This document shows positions 10,325 through 19,129 of a stretch of DNA of 64,000 nucleotides, piece after piece; position 1 is the stretch's first letter, and each line of letters begins with the position of its first letter. Position numbers and translations under genes: made by a program. The stretch is from Hyperoodon ampullatus (Eukaryota; Chordata; Mammalia; Artiodactyla; Ziphiidae). The notes beneath the pieces are model-generated. The model worked only from the letters and a program-made list of their open reading frames with translations. It was not told the origin of the DNA and ran no database searches. The stretch lies in the NCBI GenBank assembly GCA_949752795.1, contig OX457062.1, positions 91,315,777 to 91,379,776 of the forward strand. Reading direction: 5' to 3'.

Positions 10325-10439
10325 TAGAAACACTCCTAAGTGCAAATCCAGGTGAGCCTCGGTGGACACCTCAGTGTTCTCAGAAAACAATCTCACCTTA
10401 CCTGCAATTACACATTTGACTCTGGCCAAGAGCTGGAAA

Positions 10440-10860
10440 TTTTCCATGTGCGCTCCAGATCTACTGTCTCTGTCTCACCATCTTGCTCTGTGACCCTGAA
10501 GGCTGACTTTTAGGAACAATATAACTGGCTCCCTTGTCTTCTGGCTTCTGATTGGGTCCTGCCAAGGGAGGGCAATGGCTGGAGACAGGAGAACAGGGGA
10601 TGGGGACATGGATTGGACCCCAGCTTCCTCCTTGCCATGTCACCAGGGATTGATCACATCCTTGTACTAAAGGCCACAGCTCTGGTCAGGCAGCCCTCTC
10701 CTACAGCGGTTGCCACCCTTCAGGATGCTTTATTATCCTTTGCCAATTTCCCTTAACTCCCCCTACAAATCTAAAAGAATCTCTTTATTAAACTCTCCGC
10801 CATTACCCTGTCCAAGTGCGCCATCTCTGTCCTGCTGAGCCCTGACAAACCACCGGGTCA
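10440..10860 (+). repeat. Possible ERV LTR-like repeat
   Basis: The right part, with 'ctctttattaaactctccgc' (a poly-A-signal-like ATTAAA) followed by 'gcgccatctctgtcctgctg' and 'agccctgaca', has the typical look of an LTR end. The left edge is unclear and no partner LTR or internal region was seen. Confidence 0.35.
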
Positions 10861-11292
10861 CATACACTCCCGGATGCTCCCTCACAGTGGATAATGTAGT
10901 CACCCTGACAGGCATCCGTTTCCCACACACTTAAACATCACGCTCATATGTGTACATCAACCAACTGCAAGGTCTTCAGAATGGAAAATTTGAGACATTT
11001 TTCACAATATAAGCTGAACCTTGGAGTTCAATATCAGTTTAAAACTCACACCCCAAAAAATTTAAGAACCAATGATGTTTAATCATGGATCTTAGTATTC
11101 TCAACACCTCTAAAAATCCCCTAAAGAAACGAATCCTGGATTTGACTGACTCAGGTTCTGAAGCGGAGAGAAATGCACCAGATCTGAAGCTACAATTAGA
11201 TTCAAGTTCAAAGCTCTTCCCAGTTCTGGCCTTGAAAGGGAGGCCAGCCAGTCTTTCTCTATGATTCACACTTTGTGATAGAAATGTAATTT
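10861..11292. other. Unannotated sequence
   Basis: No repeat, exon or RNA gene was recognised. It ends at the left copy of the target-site duplication of the L1 at 11308. Confidence 0.5.
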
Positions 11293-11528
11293 AAAATATT
11301 GATTTGCATCATGCTGAGTGAAGTAAGTCAAAGAGAAATATTGTATGATAACACTTACATGCGGAATCTAAAAAGAAATGATACAAATGAACTTATTTAC
11401 AAAACAGAAACAGACTCACAGACTTAGAGAGCAAATTTATGGTTAGCAGGGGCGAAGGCGGGGGGAAGGGATAGTTAGGGAGCTTGGGATTGACATGTAC
11501 ACACTGTTGTATTTAAAATGGAGAACCT

Positions 11529-11651
11529 GGGACTTCCCTGGTAGTCCAGTGGTTAAGACTTCGCTTTCCAATGCAGCAGGTGCGGGTTCAATCCCTGGCT
11601 GGGGAGCTGAGATCCCACATGCCTCAGGCAAAAAAAACAAAAAAATGAAAC
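11529..11651 (+). mobile_element. CHR SINE, short subfamily (first of two at one target)
   Basis: The head is 'gggacttccctggtagtcca', with body to 'cacatgcctcaggc' and an A-rich tail. The sequence 'taaaatggagaacct' is at 11514-11528 on the left and 11652-11666 on the right, a perfect 15-base duplication. Confidence 0.95.
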
Positions 11652-11666
11652 TAAAATGGAGAACCT

Positions 11667-11860
11667 GGGACTTCCCTGGTGGTCCAGTGGTTAAGATTCC
11701 ATCCTCCCAATGCAGGGGACCCAGGTTCCACCCCTGGCTGGGGAACTAGATCCCACATGCCGCAACTAAGATCCTGCACGTGGCAACGAACAACAGCGTG
11801 CCGCAACTAAGACCCGGCGCAGCCAAAATAAATAAATATTTAAAAATATAATTAAAAAAA
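11667..11860 (+). mobile_element. CHR SINE (second of two at one target)
   Basis: The head 'gggacttccctggtggtcca' begins directly after the shared duplication. The body extends through 'tgccgcaactaagacccggc' to an (aaat)n tail. The left flank is 'taaaatggagaacc' (11652) and the right flank 'taaaatggataacc' (11861-11874). The right copy matches the uninterrupted L1, so this SINE probably went in before its left neighbour. Confidence 0.93.
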
Positions 11861-12238
11861 TAAAATGGATAACCAACAAGGACCTACTGTATAGCACAGA
11901 GAACTCTGCTCAATGTTATGTAACAACCTAAATGGGAAAAGAATTTGAAAAAGAATAGATACATGTGTATATGTATAACTGAATCAATTTGCTGTACACC
12001 TGAAACTATCACAACATTGTTAATCAACTATACTCCAATATAAAATAAAAAGTTTAAAAAGAAAATATTAATTTGCTTTTCAAAAGGGTAACGAAAAACT
12101 GGATGCCCTCAGAATTGCTGCTTCTTTGTCCACCCCTCTCTTCCCCCACCACCACCAGCAAAAAAAAAAATACCCTTAGTTTTTTTATTGATGTCATTCA
12201 CTTATTCTGGGAAGGTGAAACCACCCAAGCTTTACTTT

Positions 12239-12620
12239 TTTATTTTTTTAATAAATTTATTTATTTATTTACTTTTGACTGCCTTGGGTCTTCGTTGCTG
12301 CGCGCGGGCTTTCTCTAGTTGTGGCGAGCGGGGGCTACTCTTCGTTGTGGTGCACGGGCTTCTCACTGCAGTGGCTTCTCTTGTTGTGGAGCACGGGCTC
12401 TAGGCACGCGGGCTTCAGTAGTTGTGGCACGCGGGCTCAGCAGTTGTGGCACGCGGGCTCAGCAGTTGTGGCTCGTGGGCTCTAGAGCACAAGCTCAGTA
12501 GTTGCGGCACACGGGCTTAGTTGCCCCGCAGCATGCAGGATCTTCCCGGCCCAGGGCTTGAACCCGTGTCCCCTGCATTGGCAGGCAGATTCTTAACCAC
12601 TGCACCAGGAGGGAAGTCCC
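12239..12620 (-). mobile_element. CHR SINE, long subfamily, near full length
   Basis: Antisense copy from an (attt)n left end through 'gactgccttgggtcttcgtt' and at least three 'cagtagttgtggc'-type units to the head complement. The duplication 'aagctttacttt' is at 12227-12238 and 12622-12633. A 21-base unit is tandemly repeated at about 12422-12470. Confidence 0.95.
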
Positions 12621-12633
12621 CAAGCTTTACTTT

Positions 12634-13264
12634 CAATGTGTCATTTCCTTCTTGGGCTCTGAGCGAGCACTGCCAGGCTGGTCAGAGGAGCCCCCTTTGC
12701 ACCAGGGACTGCACCTCCCACAGTGTGGGCGTGCAGAGCAGTGGCTCCTGACACCAGCACTGACCCTGCCCCAAGCCTCCAGGTCTAGCTTGTGACTTCA
12801 GTCCAGCCACCATTTCACTCTTTCTTTCTCTCTGAGCCACCGGTACTTCATTTGTAAACTAACAGATTTACATTAAATCAGTAGTTCACAAATTTTTTCA
12901 AGTATGGAGGGTTGCTTTTTGTCATTAAAGAAAGAGGGAGATAGATGGTGGCTGCGTTTATGGGCCTGGTCTGCAGGTCCAATGCGGGCATGGCTTTGTA
13001 GTAATTCCACAGCCCTCTGGGAACACTTAATACATGTTTAACACATCTTAGCCACATGTTAGAGCCTCTGGACTCCAAAATCTCCTCCAGTTCCAGCACA
13101 CTGGGCTTTTTGTGAATGCCTGAGACCCGGCATTCATATAAAGAGCTGGCACTTGAGAATCTCAACATCTTCCCACGCCAGGCTTGGCCCAGGACACTAA
13201 AAGGAATGGCCCTAAATCTCAGGGGTGCAAGTCTCTAGTTAGAGGCAGACCTAATCTACTCAAG
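12634..13264. other. Unannotated sequence
   Basis: Mixed-composition DNA with no SINE, LINE or LTR recognised and no credible exon. Confidence 0.5.
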
Positions 13265-13363
13265 TTGCCCCGTGGCATGTGGGATCCTCCCGGCCCAGGG
13301 CTCGAACCCGTGTCCCCTGCATTGGCAGGTGGATTCTAAACCACTGCGACACCAGGGAAGCCC
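13265..13363 (-). mobile_element. CHR SINE fragment (5' half only)
   Basis: About 100 bases of antisense SINE from 'gttgccccgtggcatgtggg' to 'accagggaagccc', without the 3' half or tail. Flanks share 'caagtt' only (left at 13261, right at 13369), so a clean duplication is not supported. It may be a deletion remnant. Confidence 0.85.
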
Positions 13364-13369
13364 AGATTC

Positions 13370-14310
13370 AAGTTTTTCTGAAGCTGCCAGACAACCACCA
13401 GCAGCAGCCTCCTCCTAGAGCTGCAACTTTCAGGGCCATTGTCACCACCATCTGTTCAGTCCTAAGACATAAGTCTCCGGGCTCCTAGAGCATCATACAA
13501 AAACAGATCCAAGAGCTGCCCAGGGAAGAGTTGGGGAGGGAGAGGAGAGAGGAGTGAGGGAGACATTCTCAGAGCCCCACAGAAAGGAGTAAAGCTCTAT
13601 CATCTCACCCCTGTTCAAAAGTCCCCTACCTCTGGCCAGGAGTTTCCATGGAAACCTCGTAAGTCCTATCTACAGGAAAAGAAAAAAATGAAAAAGAAGC
13701 ATCCTGAGGTATGTATGAATTAGCTCCAAGGAAGGCAGGCAGAGGAGGAGGGAGTTGCGGGTTCACGTGGGAAGAAGCAGAGCTGATCATTATCCTGATA
13801 CATAAAAAAGGCTCTGTGAAAACCAGGCTGCCTTCAGTCACAGAATCAGGAGGGAGGTGGGGCAGACAAGTAGGGATGGGGCACTCGGAGGGTGCGGGGG
13901 GGAGCACGAGCTTGTGAAATTAACTACAAGGAAAGGGGGGGACTGAGAGTCAACTCATGAAGGATCTCAGGCCAAAGGTTCTTTCCAGAGGAGGAAGGAC
14001 AGGACCGCAGGCGGAGAGCAGAGCCGGTGATATGTTTAGATGGCGACAGACAGCAGCCTCCTATACTCTTCATCACCTCAGGCCACCTGCAGATTCAATC
14101 AGTCTAGCACCCTAATTTCCATGTTTGAACACCTTAAAATAATAATAAAGTGTCTGGAGGTGTCCTGTACATCTTTGTCTTATAAAATTGCAATGCTTTG
14201 GGTCACTTGTAAAGACGAACTCTGTTAAACTCTTTTTCTCCTAATCTTGATTTTAAGATGAAATTTGAGTGAGGAGGGAGTCTCTGAGTCTTAAATGTCA
14301 TGCAATTTGT
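13370..14310. other. Unannotated sequence
   Basis: No recognised repeat or gene. Purine-rich tracts near 13,530-13,570 and 13,840-13,940 open long chance frames that carry no protein-like features. Confidence 0.5.
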
Positions 14311-14328
14311 TTTTTAAAAATAGACCAT

Positions 14329-14535
14329 GGGCTTCCCTGGTGGCGCAGTGGTTGAGAGTCCGCCTGCCGATGCAGGGGACACGGGCTCGTGCCCCGGTCT
14401 GGGAAGATCCCACATGCCGTGGAGTGGCTGGGCCCGTGAGCCATGGCCGCTGAGCCTGCGTGTCCGGAGCCTGTGCTCCACAACGGGAGAGGCCACAACA
14501 GTGAGAGGCCCGCGTACCACACACACACACAAAAA
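14329..14535 (+). mobile_element. CHR SINE, medium subfamily, at the 5' end of an L1
   Basis: Complete SINE from 'gggcttccctggtggcgcag' to 'aggcccgcgtacc' with an (ac)n then A tail. The pol III A-box-like 'TGGCGCAGTGG' and B-box-like 'GGCTCGTGCCC' are visible. The tail joins directly to L1 sequence, and no duplication of its own is visible around the SINE; instead one duplication flanks SINE plus L1 (see the next feature and findings). Confidence 0.95.
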
Positions 14536-14956
14536 AGACATCAATGTAATAGCTAAAACTTTTAAACTCTCAGAAGAAAACATAAATAGGCATAAATCTT
14601 TGTGACATTGAACTAGGCAATCGTTTCTTAGACATGACACCAAAAGCATGAGCAATAAAAGACAAATAAATTGGACACCATAAAAATTTAAAACTTTTGT
14701 ACTTTAAAGGACACTCTCAAGAAAGTAAAAAGACAACTCAAAGAATTTGAGAAAATTTTTATAAATCATATGTCTGATAAGGGACTTGTATCTAGAATAT
14801 ATATATAAAGAGCTCCTACAACTCAATAATTTTAAAATAAGCAAAGGATCTGAATAGACATATCTCCAAAGAAGATATACAAAAGGCCAATAATTACTTT
14901 AAAAAGTACTCAACATCATAAGCCATCAGGGAAATACAAATCAAAAACACAATGAG

Positions 14957-15315
14957 CAGGACTTCCCTGGTGGCACAGTGGTTAAGAACCCGCATGCCAA
15001 TGCAGGGGACATGGGTTTGAGCCCTGGTCCGGGAAGATCCCACATGCTGCGGAGCAACTGAGCCCGTGCGCCACAACTACTGAGCCTGCGCTCTAGAGTC
15101 TGCAAGCCACAACTACTGAGCCCAAGTGCCACAACTACTGAAGCCCATGCGCCTAGAGCTCGTGCTCTGCAACAAAGAGAAATGAGAAGCCCACGCACCA
15201 CAATGAAGAGTAGCCTGTGCTCACTGCAACTAGAGAGAGCCCACACGCAGCAACGAAGACCCAACACAGCCATAAATAAGTAAATAAATAAGTGAATTTA
15301 TTAAAAAAACAACAA
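14957..15315 (+). mobile_element. CHR SINE, long subfamily, inside the L1
   Basis: The head 'aggacttccctggtggcaca' is followed by several 'gccacaactactgagc' units, a long 3' region and an (aaat)n tail. The duplication 'cacaatgag' is at 14948-14956 and 15316-15324. Confidence 0.95.
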
Positions 15316-15784
15316 CACAATGAGGTATCACTTCATACCCACTAGGATGATAGTTATAATAAAAATGATGATAGCAAGTATTGGTAAGAATGTGGAGAAA
15401 TTGGAACCCTCATACATTCCTGGTGGGAACATAAAATGATGCAGCCACTTTAGAAAACAGTCTAGCAGTTCCTAAAGAGGTTTTACATAGTTTCCATATG
15501 ATCCACCAATTACCCAAGTATATACCCAAGAGAAATGAAAACATATCCGCACAAAAAACTTCATAACAGCCAAAAAGCAGAAACAACCCAAATGTTTACC
15601 AACTGAGGATTAGATAAGGAAAATGTGGCATAACCATACAATAGAACATTATCCAGCCATAAAAAGAATGAAGTACCAAAACACATGCCACAACACGGAT
15701 GAACCTTGAACACATTATGCCAAGTGAAAGAAGCCAACACAAATGACCACATATTGTATGATTCCATTTATAAGAAATGCCCAG

Positions 15785-16047
15785 GGCTTCCCTGGTGGTG
15801 TAGTGGTTGAGAATCTGTCTGCCAATGCAGGGGACACGGGTTCGAGCCCTGGTCTGGGAAGATCCCACATGCCGGGGAGCAACTAGGCCCGTGAGCCACA
15901 ACTACTGAGCCTGCGCATCTGGAGCCTGTGCTCCGCAACAAGAGAGGCCACGATAGTGAGAGGCCCGCGCACTGCGATGAAGAGTGGCCCCCACTAGCGG
16001 CAACTAGAGAAAGCCCTTGCACAGAAACGAAGACCCAACACAACCAA

Positions 16048-16079
<32 letters not shown>

Positions 16080-16094
16080 AAAAAAAAAAAAAAA
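15785..16094 (+). mobile_element. CHR SINE, intermediate length, inside the L1
   Basis: The head is 'ggcttccctggtggtgtagt'. The middle has only one 'cacaactactgagcctgcgc' unit and then follows the medium subfamily ('gaggccacgatagtgagagg') before returning to the long 3' region, so it links the two forms. The duplication 'aagaaatgcccag' is at 15772-15784 and 16095-16107. Confidence 0.95.
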
Positions 16095-16369
16095 AAGAAA
16101 TGCCCAGAATAAGCACATTCAGTCCATAGAGACAGAAGGTAAAGTAGTGGCTGTCTAGGACTGGGGAGACTGGGGGGAAATAGGGAGTGACAGTTAATGG
16201 GTACAGGGCTTCTTTTAGGGGTGATGAAACGTTCTAATATTGATTGTGGTGATGGTTGCACAACTCAGTGAAGATACTAAAAACCACTGGAGTCTACACT
16301 TTAAATGGGTTAATTGTACGGTCTGTGAATTAAAGTTCAATAAAGCTGTTATTAAGAAAAATAGACCAG

Positions 16370-16745
16370 GAGAAACTGTAATACACTGATCTTGTCATTT
16401 AGAGTTTTGATATTCAGGATTTTTTTGCATCATTATTATTTCAAAAAATATATTGCACTAATATTTTATCTTGATAACTGAGTTTTTTTGTTACCTTCTT
16501 AGATTTTGTGCTCGAGGCCAGTGCTTCACTTGCATCACCCTAGCGCAGCCCTCAACTGGGTGTGGTAGCAAAGACATCATCCTTTAAAGAGCCTTTTCTG
16601 ATCCCCGAAGGGGTCTGTTGGAGGCTTCCTTCCACATTCCTCAGTTTTCTCCCTCTGCCTCCCAACCTGAGTTGTCAGATGCATGCTTCACCATGAACCC
16701 TCCTGATGCCCTTTTGCTGCTCCTTCATGTACACTTTCTCCCACT
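16370..16745. other. Unannotated sequence
   Basis: A/T-rich, with no clear repeat. A weak L2-like passage ('gccttttctgatccccgaag') is possible near 16,590. Confidence 0.4.
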
Positions 16746-16751
16746 GGCTTT

Positions 16752-16767
16752 ATGTGTGCATATGTAT

Positions 16768-16803
<36 letters not shown>

Positions 16804-16804
16804 A
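16752..16804. repeat. (TG)n microsatellite
   Basis: An imperfect start (tatgtgtgcatatgtatgtg) leads into a pure (TG) run of about 13 units at 16773-16799. Its length may vary between individuals. Confidence 0.95.
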
Positions 16805-16849
16805 ATTATGAAGAATAAAAACGATTATGTAAAACTGAAAGTGGGCAAC

Positions 16850-17900
16850 TACCCCAATTTTTAAAAAATGAGAAGAAAAGAAAGCACATTCTACAAGTAT
16901 AGACCAGTGAGCATGAACTGGATCTCTAGCAGAATTCCAAAACTAGATTATTTCACAAGACGAGTTTATAAACATTCAGAAAGCGTAGCTGTTTCCAATA
17001 GCAGCCAGGAAGGTTTCGCTAAAACCGAGGAATGTCAAATGAACCTCACTGCCTTTTTTGACGGTTATTAGACTACAATAATAGATGAGGGAATTGCAAA
17101 ACAGTGAATATTTAGACTTTAATAATGCATGCAGCAGTATCTTTACATCATTGCTAACAAGATAAAGAAATGTAGGTAAGATGATTGCATATTCAGAAGA
17201 ATTGTAGCCATTTGATTGATGGTATGCAAACTTAGTTCACTCTAAGCTCACTATATGTCAAAAGCATAAAGCAGCTGCAAAAAACATTGAAGTTGACCTT
17301 GGGCTACATCCATGTCCAAATGTCTGAATGCCTGCTCTGCTCTCCAACTGACTTCTCAGGAATGCTGTGCTCATTTCTGGGGGTTCTACTTTTTAAGGGG
17401 ACACCAACCAAGTGAAGTGCTTCCAGAGGACAATGAGGCTGGAGTAGAGAATCAAAAGATTACAAAACATGTTTAATAAAAAAAAATCAAGGGCTTCCCT
17501 GGTGGCGCAGTGGTTGGGAGTCCGCCTGCCGGTGCAGGGGACACGGGTTCGTGCCCCGGTCCGGGAAGATCCCACATGCCGCGGAGCGGCTGGGCCCGTG
17601 GGCCATGGCCGCTGAGCCTGCGCGTCCAGAGCCTGTGCTCCGCAACGGGAGAGGCCACAACAGTGAGAGGCCCGCGTACCGCAAAAAAATAAATAAATAA
17701 ATAAATAAATAAAAAATCAAGGTCAGGTCTTTCCTGTGCAGTAGTGAAGCCATAAGTGGAACATGATGGCTACTTTGAAATATCTGAAGGACTCAAATAA
17801 AAGAAAACAAAAACAAAAACGGAATCAAGTTAATGTAACCCAGAAGGTCCAAATTAAAGCCAGGCAACAGAAGTTTAAAAAAAAATCAGCTCAACTGAAA
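16850..17900 (+). repeat. CR1/L3-type LINE relic, sense, split by a SINE
   Basis: Successive blocks follow the reverse-transcriptase region of mammalian CR1-clade elements: 'cagccaggaaggtttcgcta', 'tgtcaaatgaacctcactgc', 'tagatgagggaattgcaaaa', 'tttagactttaataatgcat', 'gaccttgggctacatccatg', 'ccagaggacaatgaggctgg' and, after the SINE, 'tggctactttgaaatatctg'. It is very old and full of stops. Such elements died out early in mammals, so the preserved length is unusual but has no coding meaning. Confidence 0.6.
17491..17710 (+). mobile_element. CHR SINE, medium subfamily
   Basis: Close to the presumed consensus from 'gggcttccctggtggcgcag' to 'ggcccgcgtaccgc', with an (aaat)n tail. The duplication 'aaaaaatcaagg' occurs at 17481-17492 and 17711-17722 (the G's overlap the SINE head). 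Confidence 0.95.
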
Positions 17901-17904
17901 GAAG

Positions 17905-18785
17905 GGTCCCTCCCCCAAGCCTGAGCTGTCCTGCAGTCAGATGGCCTGCCTTGGGAGGGAGACAGTTACCTGCAAAGAAAGCTTTCAAGTTAGAAAGCCT
18001 ACTGGGATGTTGTAAGGCTTGGGATTTAAATAATTAGATGAGGTCGGAGCTCACGCCTTACTGGGTCCCTTCAAATCAGAGACACTATGAATCTGTGTTT
18101 CTTTTCTTCTCTCCTTTCTAGCCTTTCATATGCTTTCTACTGCACTGAGCATTTGAAAGATGTTCTTAAGCCATAACCCATGGTTTTGACCTAATTCCAT
18201 CCCTCTAACTCTGTTCTCCAGCCCTCCTTCCTCGCTCCCTTCCTCCTTGTCGCCACCTTCCCTCATCCCTCTTGAGGCTGACACAGTACAATGCTTCAAG
18301 CTCCTCCGACACCCCCCACTGAAACTGGCTGATGTGAGGAAAAAAAAGAATAGGAAAAAAGAAAAGAATAATAGGGACCAAAGACTGAACTCAGGTGGCA
18401 TACTGCACCCGTTGTATCTGCTGTGAAATCTCTACTGCTTGCTGGCTCTGAGACACATGCAGACGTTCATGGAACTGACTGGATTGAGTTCGCATGAATT
18501 AGCCTCAGGAGTGTCTACATATGCTGTTATCTTTCTGCATAACATTCAGTGCTTGTAACATATTCCATGTCTGTTTTCCCTGCTCTACTGGTAAGTTCCA
18601 AAGGCCAGACCATGCAGCTTGGCCTCTATACCCAGGGAGGCACTCAATCGCTAGCAACTAAATGAATGAAGAATTTCTCTTATCCTTCCCCCTACATCTA
18701 GACTGATCAAGATTATGATGATGCTGATGAAAGTCTTGCTTAAGACTAAACATTAGACAGTGCATAGAACTTGAGAGTTAATAGA
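17905..18785. other. Unannotated sequence
   Basis: No SINE or LINE was recognised. There is a C/T-rich stretch at about 18,090-18,260 and an A-rich stretch at 18,340-18,370. No exon is supported. Confidence 0.5.
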
Positions 18786-18789
18786 GATG

Positions 18790-18910
18790 TCAGAAAACAC
18801 CTAGCATAACCCCTCCATTTGACAGATGAATAAACTGAGGGCCAGAGTGAGGAAATACTCAGCTAGGAAGTAGCAGAGCTGGGAATCAAGACTAGCTCTT
18901 CTGGTTTCTG
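18790..18910 (-). repeat. MIR SINE fragment, antisense
   Basis: Antisense MIR core: 'catttgacagatgaataaac', 'tgagggccagagtgaggaaa' and 'agcagagctgggaatcaaga'. Confidence 0.75.
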
Positions 18911-18924
18911 AGAGACAGAATGTC

Positions 18925-19125
18925 ACAGGAATAGAAAACACAGCTTTTGGAATCACATGAAACTGGGTTCCAATGCCAAGTCTTCCTCTGACTAATGCCA
19001 TGATCTTGGGCGAGTTAATCAGGGTCTCCAAGCCTCAGTGTCTTCAGAAGTGAATGGGAAAGAGAATACCTTCCACCAGGTCACCAGCACACAGGATACA
19101 CTCAGTAAGAGGTAGCTTTGATAAC
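18925..19125 (+). repeat. MIR SINE, sense
   Basis: Sense MIR: 'gaaactgggttccaatgcca', 'gccatgatcttgggcgagtt' and 'ccaagcctcagtgtcttcag'. It lies beside the antisense copy at 18790, so the two MIRs are head to head. Confidence 0.75.
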
Positions 19126-19129
19126 TATT

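Larger units (their letters stand above)
11308..12061 (+). mobile_element. L1 3' end, sense, interrupted by two SINEs
   Basis: The L1 tail runs from 'atgctgagtgaagtaagtca' (11311) through 'ttacatgcggaatctaaaaa' to 11513, resumes at 11861, and ends at 'caactatactccaatataaa' with an A-rich tail. The duplication 'aaaatatt[g/a]atttgc' is at 11293-11307 and 12062-12076. The first L1 block is the end of ORF2, so it is truncated and non-functional. Confidence 0.92.
14536..16356 (+). mobile_element. L1 (end of ORF2 and 3' UTR), sense, carrying two SINEs
   Basis: The piece starts at 'agacatcaatgtaatagcta', passes 'ctcagaagaaaacataaata', 'ggaaatacaaatcaaaaaca' and 'caaatgtttaccaactgagg', and ends with 'aaagttcaataaagctgtta'. 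The coding part is broken by many stops. SINEs at 14957-15315 and 15785-16094 interrupt it. 'aaaaatagacca' is at 14316-14327 (before the 5' SINE) and 16357-16368 (after the L1 tail). Confidence 0.9.

Noticed and set aside
14329..14420. tRNA gene suggested by A-box and B-box matches
   Set aside because: These boxes belong to the tRNA-derived head of CHR SINEs. No cloverleaf with a proper acceptor stem is present, and the same holds for the other SINE copies.
14329..14535. Own target-site duplication of the SINE ('agaccat' left, 'agacat' right)
   Set aside because: The right-hand bases align to L1 ORF2 sequence, and matching them to the left flank needs two deletions in 13 bases, so I prefer the single outer duplication.
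14291..14655. Overlapping open frames on both strands with repeated PPADAGDTGSCPG-like and AEHRLRTRRLSGHG-like text
   Set aside because: The same peptides recur wherever a medium CHR SINE occurs (2.9, 7.8, 17.5, 27.4, 44.5, 50.0, 55.2 kb). They are translations of the SINE, not a gene family.
16752..16804. Repeat array considered as something other than a microsatellite
   Set aside because: It is a plain (TG)n run. There are no spacer-repeat units of CRISPR type anywhere in the window.
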